From Rhodospirillaceae bacterium bin65 (GTDB lineage: Bacteria; Pseudomonadota; Alphaproteobacteria; Bin65): a stretch of 64,000 bases of DNA. Each line of letters starts with the position of its first letter. Within the stretch, counting starts at the first letter, position 1. The stretch is from assembly GCA_002238725.1 (NCBI GenBank), contig MPMX01000014.1, positions 16,683 through 80,682 on the forward strand, written 5' to 3'. A program made the position numbers and the translations under genes. Positions 50,019 to 59,172 of this stretch are shown here, in pieces. The notes beneath the pieces are model-generated. The model made no database searches and was not told the origin of the DNA. It was given only the letters and a program-made list of their open reading frames with translations.

Positions 50019-51083
50019 ATGGACGCCAGGTCAGCCGCCTTTCTCGAAATCATGATCGGCATCGCCGTCGTCGGCGTGCTGGCCTTCGTGGTGCTGTTTT
50101 TCGCCGGCCGTGTCCGCATGACGACGTCCGCCGGTGCGCGGCAGATCAACATCCGCTGGCCGCAGATCCTGCTGGCGGTCGTGTTGCTGATCGTGGTCGC
50201 GCTGATCGTCCTGTGGCAGTTTCCGCCGCTCGACGGGGCCGAAGGAACCGCGGGCGGGGGGCGCTGGCGCAGCGATGCCGATGCGCGAACCTTCTTCATC
50301 ATCATGCTGGCGGTCGCCGCCGGCGCGATCCTGGTCTTTCTGGCAACACTGGTCATCCGGGCCAATCCCAGACTGGCCGCGCCGCCCGCCGACGATAACG
50401 AAGACTCGGTGGCGCAAGCCGCCCCCGCAACGGTCGAGACACCGTCGGCGGCGCGGCTGTTTGGGCTGCTGCTTCCGATCGCGGCAGTCCTGCTGCTGTG
50501 CTGGATCTATCTGAAACCGGAACAGCAATACGCGCTGATGCTCTACCTGCTGTATCCGGCGACGCTGGCGGTCGCTCTCGTCATGCTGTTCGACAAGGCG
50601 AGCCGGACCTGGAGCGCCAAGAATGGCGGCGAATCCTTCCGCGAATGGCTGCTGTGCGATCTGCTGGTCTTTTTCCTGATCCTCGGTTTCCTGAACCTGC
50701 TGGACTCGAATGCAGGCGCAAAATACGAGGCGCTGATCTGGGACATTCTCCATCTGGCGGCGTTCCTGCTGGTCTTCTGGCTGCTGGACCGACGACTGGC
50801 GCGCATCCGCTTTCTCGCCGCCTACCTCTACCTGATGCTGCTGCCGATCCTGCTCCTGATCTGGCGCGCCGTGCAGGGCGTGCCGGCCGCCAAGGATGCG
50901 GACTGGTGGAGCACAATCTGGCCGCTGTTCTTCCTCGGCGTCATCTTTTTCGTCCTGGAACTGATCGCCGTCATCGCGTCGAGCGACCGCGAGAAACAGG
51001 CCGTCCCGGCGATCAAGGACGCACTCTATGTTGTCCTCGTCGGGATTACGCTGATCTCGGCGGTCCCGGCTGCCGAAGGATAA
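50019..51083 (+). CDS. Multi-pass membrane protein of unknown function
   Basis: The 354-residue protein has about ten hydrophobic segments (for example IMIGIAVVGVLAFVVLFFAG, ILLAVVLLIVVALIVLWQF, FIIMLAVAAGAILVFLATL, LLLPIAAVLLLCWIYL), with a cytoplasmic or periplasmic loop near residues 120-145. No transporter signature is recognised. It lies 8 bp before the amidase gene and may form an operon with it and the small membrane protein at 52590. Confidence 0.72.
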   Translation: MDARSAAFLEIMIGIAVVGVLAFVVLFFAGRVRMTTSAGARQINIRWPQILLAVVLLIVVALIVLWQFPPLDGAEGTAGGGRWRSDADARTFFIIMLAVAAGAILVFLATLVIRANPRLAAPPADDNEDSVAQAAPATVETPSAARLFGLLLPIAAVLLLCWIYLKPEQQYALMLYLLYPATLAVALVMLFDKASRTWSAKNGGESFREWLLCDLLVFFLILGFLNLLDSNAGAKYEALIWDILHLAAFLLVFWLLDRRLARIRFLAAYLYLMLLPILLLIWRAVQGVPAAKDADWWSTIWPLFFLGVIFFVLELIAVIASSDREKQAVPAIKDALYVVLVGITLISAVPAAEG

Positions 51084-51091
51084 ATGGCGCA

Positions 51092-52477
51092 ATGACCGAT
51101 CTGGCCTGGATGTCGATTGCCGAACTGGCGGAAAAGATCCGCGAGCGGCAGATCTCGCCGGTCGAAGCCATGCAGGCCTGTCTCGACCGGATCGAGCGCC
51201 TGAACGCCGGATTGCGGGCCTTTATTTCGGTCTATCCGGAGCAGGCGCTGGCAGAGGCCCGTGCGGCGGAGGCCGCGGTCATGGCCGGCGGCGAACTCGG
51301 CCCGCTGCACGGCGTGCCGCTGGGGATCAAGGACCTGTTTGCCGTCCGCGGCATGGTGCGGACCTGCGGCTCGCGCCTGATCGACGAAGGCCCGGGCCGC
51401 GCCGACGCCGAATCCGTCGCGGCATTGCGCGCGGCGGGCGGCATTGTCGTCGGCCTGGCCAACCTGCACGAGTTCGCCTTCGGCCCGACCGGGATCAACC
51501 CGCATTTCGGCACGGCGCGCAACCCGTGGGACCGGACCAGGGTATGCGGCGGCTCGAGCAGCGGATCGGGCTGTGCCGTCGCGGCCGGCCTGGTCGCCGG
51601 CGCCATGGGGACGGACACCGGCGGCTCGGTGCGCATCCCGGCGGCGCTGTGCGGCATCGTCGGGCTGAAGCCGACCCATTTGCGCGTCAGCCAGCAGGGC
51701 ATCTATCCGCTGGCTGCCGAGTTCGACACAGGCGGGCCGATGACCCGGTCGGTCGGCGACGCCGCGCTGATGATGCAAGCGCTCGATCCGGGAGGCGGGT
51801 TTGCCGGGCATCGGGCGAGGCCGTCGCTGGACGGGATCCGGATCGGCGTCCTCGAATGCCTGTTCGATGAAGGCGTGGACTCCGATATCGACCGGCTGAC
51901 CCGCGCCGCAATCGGGATTCTCGACGATCTCGGCGCAGAGACGGAGATACTTGACCTGCCGTTTGCCGCCGAGGCGACGGCGGCGTGGAACACGATCGCG
52001 CTGGGCCGGACCTATGCCATCCACGGCGAACGCGCCGAGGCGCCGGACAGCAAGCTTGCGCCCAGCGTGCGCGACCGCGTGCTCATCGGCCGGGACATTT
52101 CGGCGGCGGACATCGAAAAGGCGCTGGCGGTTCGGCAATCCGTCCAGGCGCAGATTTCCGACCCTTTGCGCCGGTTCGACGCACTCGCCCTGCCGACCGT
52201 GCCGATCCCGGCAGCCGACGCAGAAGACGGCCAGGGCGAACTGAACGGCGCGCCGGTCGATGGCGCCGCAGTGCTCGGCCGCCTGGCCCGCCTGGCATCC
52301 TTTACCGGACAGCCGGCAATTTCGGTTCCGACCGGCCTGACGAAGAAGGGACTGCCGGCCGGTCTGCAATTGATCGGCGACTGGAACCGCGACGAGGCGC
52401 TGCTCGAAATCGCGGCCTGCTTCGAAGTCGCAAGCGGTTGGGCCGCCCGCCGCCCGCCCGCGGAGGACGGGCAGTGA
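51092..52477 (+). CDS. Amidase (amidase-signature family)
   Basis: The 461-residue enzyme has the Ser-cisSer-Lys triad regions: GVPLGIKDLFAVRGM (Lys), VCGGSSSGSGCAVAAGLVAGAMGTDTGGSVRIPAALCGIVGLKPT (both Ser). It resembles GatA-like amidases but lacks GatB/C neighbours, so it is probably a catabolic amide hydrolase rather than part of tRNA transamidation. Start at the ATG 51092, 8 bp after the membrane-protein stop. Confidence 0.88.
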   Translation: MTDLAWMSIAELAEKIRERQISPVEAMQACLDRIERLNAGLRAFISVYPEQALAEARAAEAAVMAGGELGPLHGVPLGIKDLFAVRGMVRTCGSRLIDEGPGRADAESVAALRAAGGIVVGLANLHEFAFGPTGINPHFGTARNPWDRTRVCGGSSSGSGCAVAAGLVAGAMGTDTGGSVRIPAALCGIVGLKPTHLRVSQQGIYPLAAEFDTGGPMTRSVGDAALMMQALDPGGGFAGHRARPSLDGIRIGVLECLFDEGVDSDIDRLTRAAIGILDDLGAETEILDLPFAAEATAAWNTIALGRTYAIHGERAEAPDSKLAPSVRDRVLIGRDISAADIEKALAVRQSVQAQISDPLRRFDALALPTVPIPAADAEDGQGELNGAPVDGAAVLGRLARLASFTGQPAISVPTGLTKKGLPAGLQLIGDWNRDEALLEIAACFEVASGWAARRPPAEDGQ

Positions 52478-52589
52478 TGGCAGGATCGACACTGCCGATT
52501 TGCCTAACCCTTCCGTCTTCGGCTATTCAGCACGAACCGGCGCGGAAGGCATTCCGGCCGGCCGGGAACGGCGGCAACGGGGGTGAGCG

Positions 52590-53057
52590 ATGAGCGGTTG
52601 GGGGTGGTTCTGGACGCTCGTCGGATTCCTCGTCTACATCGTCGTCCTGATTTTCCTGTTCTTCTACAAGCCGTTCGAAGAGCTGTTCACATTCATCATC
52701 GAGGACACGACCTTCGACAACGTCGTGTTCTGGGCCGCGTTGCTCACCGGCATCGTCGGCTTCTGCGGCTATCATTGGCGGGCCTACCGGCTGCATATCG
52801 TCGAACAGCGCAGCATGGAGAACATGGTGCTGAGTTCGCTGCGCGGCTCGACCTTCATCGCCATCCTGATCGGCGCCGGCGCCACGCTACAGTCGGTCCA
52901 GACCCTGATCGTCTATCTGGTCCGCGAGCCGGTCGTACTCGGGCCGGACCTCGGCAAGCGGATCGCCGCCGTCCTGGCCCTGATCGTGCTGACCGGCGTG
53001 TTCTCGATCATCTTCTGGCTGCTCAAGCTGGTCCGCTTCCACACCGAGCGCGCCTGA
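52590..53057 (+). CDS. Small four-helix membrane protein, function unknown
   Basis: The 155-residue protein has four transmembrane segments (WFWTLVGFLVYIVVLIFLFF, VVFWAALLTGIVGFCGY, TFIAILIGAGATLQSVQTLIVYL and IAAVLALIVLTGVFSIIFWLL). GGGTGAGCG precedes the ATG at 52590. It stands between the amidase and the substrate-binding protein of the ABC importer. No family recognised. Confidence 0.65.
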   Translation: MSGWGWFWTLVGFLVYIVVLIFLFFYKPFEELFTFIIEDTTFDNVVFWAALLTGIVGFCGYHWRAYRLHIVEQRSMENMVLSSLRGSTFIAILIGAGATLQSVQTLIVYLVREPVVLGPDLGKRIAAVLALIVLTGVFSIIFWLLKLVRFHTERA

Positions 53058-53227
53058 GCCGCCTCCGCTGGAGTGTTCGGGCTGCGCGGCTTTTCGGTTT
53101 GCGGATTTCCTGTTGGCTTGTATGGTGTGACAAGTTGTGCCGTTCCGCGTTGCCGTCCCGCCGCCGGGTGGGTGCGCCGGCGGGGCGAAGCGCCTTTTAT
53201 TGGACCGAGTATGGGAGGAAAGAAAGA

Positions 53228-54511
53228 ATGACCATGCCGACGAAACCGACACTGCACGAGATGAAGACGGGGCTGTCGCGCCGCCGCTTCGTGCTTACCA
53301 CCGCCGGCGCCGCCGCGGCCGGAACGATGGCCGGCGCGCCGGCCATCGTCTATGGCGCGGAAACGATCCGGACCATCGGCCTTGGCGTCAGCATCATCAA
53401 CCAGATCCAGAGCCGGGCGTCGAAAGACACCGGCGACAAGATCCGCGGCCAGGCGCTGGGCTACGGCGCCATGGTCGGCAAGATGCTGAACCAGAACGAC
53501 CAGTATGAGGTCGCCGAAGGCTACTTCAACGATATGGACGTGCTGGTCCCGGCGAAAGTCTTCCAGGCCATCGACACCAAGCGCATCAAGGACTGGGACA
53601 AAGTCAGCAACCTGACGAAGACCGGCCGCCTGACACCGGGTTCGAGCCTGGGCGACGGCGATGCGCCGTTCCGCCACCTCTGGGTCGACAAGAACGGCGC
53701 CCCGACCAAGGGGCCGTCGCGCTACATTTCCATGCTGCCGGGTTGGCACAACGCCGATTCGATCGGCTACAACCCGGAGGAGACCGGGCGCAAGATCGAG
53801 AGCTGGGCCGAATTGTTCAGCCCCGACTTCAAGGGCAAGGTCGCGCTGGTGAACGCGCCGCAGATCGGCACGATGGACGCCGCCATGGGCGTCGAGGCGA
53901 TGGGCCTGATGAAGTTCGGCAACAAGGGCGACATGACCAGGCCCGAGATCGACAAGCTGATCGCCTTCCTGATCAAAAAGAAAAAGGAAGGCCACTTCCG
54001 CGCCTTCTGGGAAACCTTCGGCCAGTCGGTGAACCTGATGGTGAGCGGCGAAGTCGCGATCCAGAGCATGTGGTCACCGGCGGTCACCGCCGTGAAGGCC
54101 GAAGGCGTGCCCTGCATCTACGCATCGCCGAAGGAAGGCATGCGTGGCTGGCACGGCGGCTGCGCCATCTCCGCCAGGGTCACCGGCAAGAAGCTGGACG
54201 CCGCCTACGAGTATCTCAACTGGTGGCTCGACGGTTGGGCCGGCGCCTTCGTGGCCCGCCAAGGCTATTATATGTCGGCGCCGGACAGTTCGAAGAACCA
54301 TCTCTCGAAGGAGGAATGGGACTTCTGGTATCTCGGCAAGCCGGCCGCCAAGGAACTGACCGATCCGTTCGGCACGCCGATCGTCAAGAAGGGCGAGATT
54401 CGCGACGGCGGTTCCTACGAGGCGCGCTTCAAGAATATCGCCGTCTGGAACTCGCTCATGAAGGAAAACGACTACCTCGTCAAAGGCTGGACGGAATTCC
54501 TGAGCGCCTGA
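53228..54511 (+). CDS. ABC transporter substrate-binding protein (polyamine/PotD-like), Tat-exported
   Basis: The 427-residue protein has a twin-arginine signal, GLSRRRFVLTTAGAAAAG, ending near AIVYGAETI. The mature part has SMLPGWHNADSIGYNP, SWAELFSPDFKGKVALVNAPQIGTMDAAMG, VSGEVAIQSMWSPAVTAVKAEG and WLDGWAGAFVARQGYY, the type-II periplasmic-binding fold of spermidine/putrescine-like systems. The ligand is unknown. GGGAGGAA at 53213-53220 fits the ATG at 53228. Two permease genes follow; a strong hairpin separates them. Confidence 0.87.
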   Translation: MTMPTKPTLHEMKTGLSRRRFVLTTAGAAAAGTMAGAPAIVYGAETIRTIGLGVSIINQIQSRASKDTGDKIRGQALGYGAMVGKMLNQNDQYEVAEGYFNDMDVLVPAKVFQAIDTKRIKDWDKVSNLTKTGRLTPGSSLGDGDAPFRHLWVDKNGAPTKGPSRYISMLPGWHNADSIGYNPEETGRKIESWAELFSPDFKGKVALVNAPQIGTMDAAMGVEAMGLMKFGNKGDMTRPEIDKLIAFLIKKKKEGHFRAFWETFGQSVNLMVSGEVAIQSMWSPAVTAVKAEGVPCIYASPKEGMRGWHGGCAISARVTGKKLDAAYEYLNWWLDGWAGAFVARQGYYMSAPDSSKNHLSKEEWDFWYLGKPAAKELTDPFGTPIVKKGEIRDGGSYEARFKNIAVWNSLMKENDYLVKGWTEFLSA

Positions 54512-54551
54512 CGGGCTCAAGCACTCCGGTCTTCATGATAGAAACGGCAAG

Positions 54552-54580
54552 GCAGGGGCGGGACCGGTTCCCGCCCTTGC
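54552..54580 (+). terminator. Intergenic stem-loop between binding-protein and permease genes
   Basis: A 12-bp stem (one G-T pair) with a 5-nt loop, centred on GGGCGGGA-CCGGT-TCCCGCCC. Only a weak T-rich stretch follows, so it may act as a partial terminator or RNA-stabiliser that keeps binding-protein message in excess, as is common in ABC operons. Confidence 0.6.
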
Positions 54581-54646
54581 GGCGCTGTCCCGCTCCTTCT
54601 TTTCCCGTCCGCCCGGCCGCTTCGGCCGGCGCCGCGTGACGCCGAC

Positions 54647-55642
54647 ATGCTCCAGACTGCGCCACCGCACGCAAAACGGCATCATGGCGGCTTGATCGGC
54701 GACCAGCCCGCGCCACCGCCGCAGGACGTCGTTCGCCTCAAGAAAGGCAAACGCGACCAGACCATCCACCCGGGCTGGCTTGTCGCGCCAGCGTCGATCT
54801 GGCTGATCGTCTTCCTGGTCGTCCCGCTTGCCGGCATCGTCGTGTTCAGCTTCTGGACGCCGGTCAGGGGCGGCATGACGCCGGACTTCACGTTCATCAA
54901 TTTCGGCAATTTCTTCCGGCAGGATGGGTTTTTCGATCCCGAACACCGCAATTTCCTTAAGCTCAGCATTTTCATCACCACCCTGTGGACGACCTTCCGT
55001 TTCACCGTCACCGTGATGGTCGTCTGCCTGATCATCGGCTACCCGATCGCGTTTTTCCTGGCGATGCAGGTGAAGAACTTCAAATGGCAGCTGGCCCTGT
55101 TCCTGGTCGCGATGGTGCCGTTCTGGACCAGTTACCTGATCCGCGCCGTGGCCTGGCTGCCGATGCTCGGCCGGCGCGGCCTGTTCAACAAGATGCTGAT
55201 GAATCTCGGCGTCATCGACAAGCCAAGCTCCTTCTTCCTGTATTCGGAGTTCGGCTACACGATGGCGCTGGCGCAGCTCTATGTCGTGCTGTGCGTCGGG
55301 CCGATCTTCTTTTCGCTCGCCAAGATCAACAAGGACATCCTGGAAGCGGCCCGCGACATGGGTGCCAGCAACTTTCAGGTGTTCCGCGAAATCATCCTGC
55401 CGCTTTCCCTTCCGGGCGTGGCGATCGGCATGATCTTCCTGTTCGTCATGCTGATGGGCGAGTTTGCCACCGCCGTCGTGGTTTATGGCGGCAAGACCTC
55501 GACCACCGGCACCGTGATCCTGAACTATTACGCGACCGCGAACTATCCGTTCGCGGCAGTGAACGCGATCATGCTGATGCTGGCGATGATGATCGGCGTG
55601 TTCTTCATCCTGCGCGTCGTCGACATCCGGAAGGAGCTGTAG
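54647..55642 (+). CDS. ABC transporter permease (PotB-like)
   Basis: The 331-residue protein has six or so transmembrane helices after a 40-residue polar N-terminus. The coupling loop is EAARDMGASNFQVFREIILPLSLPGVAIGM, the EAA motif of binding-protein-dependent importers. The insert FRQDGFFDPEHRNFLKLSIF and helix pattern are of the PotB type. The stop is 3 bp before the second permease. Confidence 0.9.
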   Translation: MLQTAPPHAKRHHGGLIGDQPAPPPQDVVRLKKGKRDQTIHPGWLVAPASIWLIVFLVVPLAGIVVFSFWTPVRGGMTPDFTFINFGNFFRQDGFFDPEHRNFLKLSIFITTLWTTFRFTVTVMVVCLIIGYPIAFFLAMQVKNFKWQLALFLVAMVPFWTSYLIRAVAWLPMLGRRGLFNKMLMNLGVIDKPSSFFLYSEFGYTMALAQLYVVLCVGPIFFSLAKINKDILEAARDMGASNFQVFREIILPLSLPGVAIGMIFLFVMLMGEFATAVVVYGGKTSTTGTVILNYYATANYPFAAVNAIMLMLAMMIGVFFILRVVDIRKEL

Positions 55643-55645
55643 GCG

Positions 55646-56473
55646 ATGGCGCGCTGGACGCCGCGGCGAACCCGGGCGCTGGCCGTGAAGACCGGCTTCA
55701 GCATCTATTACGTCCTGTTCATCGTCTTCATTTTCGGGCCGATGATCGCGATGTTCGCCCTGTCCTTCCAGGGCCGGCGCGGCGGCACGAGCTTCCCGAT
55801 GCGCGGCTTCAGCACCTATTGGTGGGAGAAGCTGCTGGAGCCGTCGTCGATCGGCGACCTGCAGGGCGCGCTCGCCCGTTCGCTGATCCTGGCGCTGGTC
55901 GTGATGGTCATAACGGCGCTGTTTTCGACCATGCTGGCGATGGCCTTCCGGCAGAAATTCCGCGGTTCCAACCTGCTGTTCTACACGGTCATGCTGGGCC
56001 TGATGGTGCCGGGCGTGCTGCTCAGCCTCGGCCTAGCCACCCTGATGCGCCAGATCGGCATTCCTCCGGCCTGGTGGTCGTCGGGCCTCGGCGTCCATGT
56101 CGTCTGGACGCTGCCGTTCGGGTTCCTCGTGATGATGGCGGTGTTCAACCGCTTCGACAGCCGTCTGGAGGAGGCCGCCCGGGATATGGGCGCCGGCGAA
56201 TGGACGGTGTTCCGCGAGATCACCCTGCCGCTGATCCTGCCCGGCATCGTGGCGGCCGGCCTGTTCGGCTTTACGCTCTCCTACGACGAGTTCGCGCGCA
56301 CGACGCTGCTGTCCGGCGAGTACAATACCCTGCCGCTCGACATCAACGCCTCGATGACCCAGCGCATCCGCCCGACCCTGTTCGCGCTCGGCACCGCCTC
56401 AACGCTGTTTTCCCTCTGCCTGATCGGGCTGTTCATCGTCGTCTACACCATCCTCTACCGCCGCTCGAGATGA
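55646..56473 (+). CDS. ABC transporter permease (PotC-like)
   Basis: The 275-residue partner permease has the EAA loop EAARDMGAGEWTVFREITLPLILPGIVAAG and FALSFQGRRGGTSFPMRGF typical of PotC. It forms the channel with the upstream permease. The ATPase (58015) lies on the opposite strand beyond an acyl-CoA dehydrogenase gene. Confidence 0.9.
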   Translation: MARWTPRRTRALAVKTGFSIYYVLFIVFIFGPMIAMFALSFQGRRGGTSFPMRGFSTYWWEKLLEPSSIGDLQGALARSLILALVVMVITALFSTMLAMAFRQKFRGSNLLFYTVMLGLMVPGVLLSLGLATLMRQIGIPPAWWSSGLGVHVVWTLPFGFLVMMAVFNRFDSRLEEAARDMGAGEWTVFREITLPLILPGIVAAGLFGFTLSYDEFARTTLLSGEYNTLPLDINASMTQRIRPTLFALGTASTLFSLCLIGLFIVVYTILYRRSR

Positions 56474-56510
56474 GGCGGGGCATGCCGGGCCGGAGCGATT
56501 GCCGGCGCCG

Positions 56511-57662
56511 CTACAGCGATCGCCCGATGATGTATTTCATGATTTCGTTGGTGCCGGCATAGATCCGGTGGATGCGGGCGTCGGCCCAGGCCCGGGCGAT
56601 CGGAGTCTCCCACATGTAGCCGTGTCCGCCGTGGAGTTGCAGGCATTCGTCGAGCACCCGGTCGGCAAGCTCCGTCAGCGCGAGCTTTGCCATTGCGGCG
56701 CGCTCGGCGCTCAGTTCGTCCCGGGCCAGCAACCGGATCGACTGGTCGACGAAAGGGCGCATGGCCGTGCAGGCCGTCGCCAGTTCCGCCAGCTTGAACT
56801 GGGTGTTCTGAAAATCGAAGATACGCTGGCCGAAGGCTTTTCGATCCTTGGTGTAGGCGACGGTCTGCTCGAGGGCGGCCTCGGCGATCGCCATGGAACG
56901 CACGGCAACGACCATCCGTTCGCGGGCCAGGCCATGCATCAGCTGGCTCCAGCCCTGCTCCGAATCGCCGAGCAGCGCCGATCCCGGCAGTTGAACGTCG
57001 TCGAAGAAGAGTTCGGCGGTATCCTGCGCCTTGTTGCCGATCTTTTTCAGGTTTCTGCCGCGGGTAACGCCGTCCGAATCGAGCGGCACGATGAACAGGG
57101 ATATGCCCTTCGCGCCGCGATCCGGATGCCGGTTCGCCGCCAGAAGGATGTAATCGGCGATGTGTCCGTTCGTAATGAAGGTCTTCGAGCCGTTCACGAG
57201 GAAACCGTTGCCGGACGGCGTCGCGCGGGTCCGCAGCGCAGCCAGGTCGCTGCCCCCGCCGGGCTCGGTCAGGCCGATGCAGAAGATCGATTCGCCGGCC
57301 GCCATGGCCGGCAGGATTCTGCGCTTCTGCTCCCCGGTGCCGTGCGCGGCGATCATCGGCGCGATGATGTGCCCGTGCATATCCCAGGCCGGCGCTGCAA
57401 GGCCGTATCGGCCCAGTTCCTCTATGACGATGGCATCCCAGAGGAAATCGCCGCCGGAGCCGCCAAATTCCTCGGGTATGCCGGTGCCGAGCAGACCCAT
57501 CTCGCCGGCGCGCCGCCAGATGTCCCGCGGCGTAAATCCCGCCTCTTCCCAGTCCGCGTAATGCGGGACGACCTCGGCTTCCAGAAACGACCGTACCGAG
57601 TCGCGGAACATTTCGTGGTCCGGCGAAAAGAGGGTGCGCGGCAAATCGGAAGACACGGTCAT
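56511..57662 (-). CDS. Acyl-CoA dehydrogenase
   Basis: The 383-residue flavoenzyme has GLTEPGGGSDLAALRT, NGSKTFITNGHIADYILLAA, RKAFGQRIFDFQNTQFKLAEL and LQLHGGHGYMWETPIARAWADARIHRIYAGTNEIMKYII. The Glu of GTNE is in place. The sequence is of the long/medium-chain type. The start at 57662 precedes the conserved helix; the upstream frame to 57803 has no coding character. It stands between the two halves of the ABC importer but on the strand of the ATPase. Confidence 0.88.
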   Translation of the reverse strand: MTVSSDLPRTLFSPDHEMFRDSVRSFLEAEVVPHYADWEEAGFTPRDIWRRAGEMGLLGTGIPEEFGGSGGDFLWDAIVIEELGRYGLAAPAWDMHGHIIAPMIAAHGTGEQKRRILPAMAAGESIFCIGLTEPGGGSDLAALRTRATPSGNGFLVNGSKTFITNGHIADYILLAANRHPDRGAKGISLFIVPLDSDGVTRGRNLKKIGNKAQDTAELFFDDVQLPGSALLGDSEQGWSQLMHGLARERMVVAVRSMAIAEAALEQTVAYTKDRKAFGQRIFDFQNTQFKLAELATACTAMRPFVDQSIRLLARDELSAERAAMAKLALTELADRVLDECLQLHGGHGYMWETPIARAWADARIHRIYAGTNEIMKYIIGRSL

Positions 57663-57823
57663 GGTTCGTCCCTGGAAAGCCTCAAGGAAGCTTAGGCGGC
57701 GTATGCGTTCCCAAACCCGCCTCCGCAGGATCGGGCTACCGCCGATCCGGCCCGGCCGGATACTGCCGTTCGACAGCGACGCGGCGCGGGTGTGTGAGGA
57801 CACCGGCCGCGTCGAACTCCATC

Positions 57824-57984
57824 CGTCATTTCGACCGGAGTGGCAATGCCGCCGCCTCCACCGTCATTTCGACCGAGCGCAAGCGAGCGGGGAAATCTTT
57901 CCGGCACGGCGCTTCAGACCTGGCGCCGCGCGTGAAAGATATCTTCACGTCGCAGGCCTGTGGCCTGCTCCGGTCGATATGACG
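57824..57984. repeat. MITE-like inverted-repeat element, second copy
   Basis: CGTCATTTCGACCG occurs at 57824-57837 and 57862-57875, and its inverted partner CGGTCGATATGACG at 57971-57984. The inside contains GAAATCTTTCC / GAAAGATATC pairing. The ends match those of 44665-44812. No gene is seen in 57663-58014. Confidence 0.6.
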
Positions 57985-58014
57985 GCAAGGGAGGCGCGCC
58001 CTTTTCCCCCGCCC

Positions 58015-59106
<1,092 letters not shown>

Positions 59107-59172
59107 GGGCTGTCCTGCCCTCCGGCCGTTCGGGTATCGCCGGCGAGCCTTCCGGCCGATCCGGCCGCCCGG

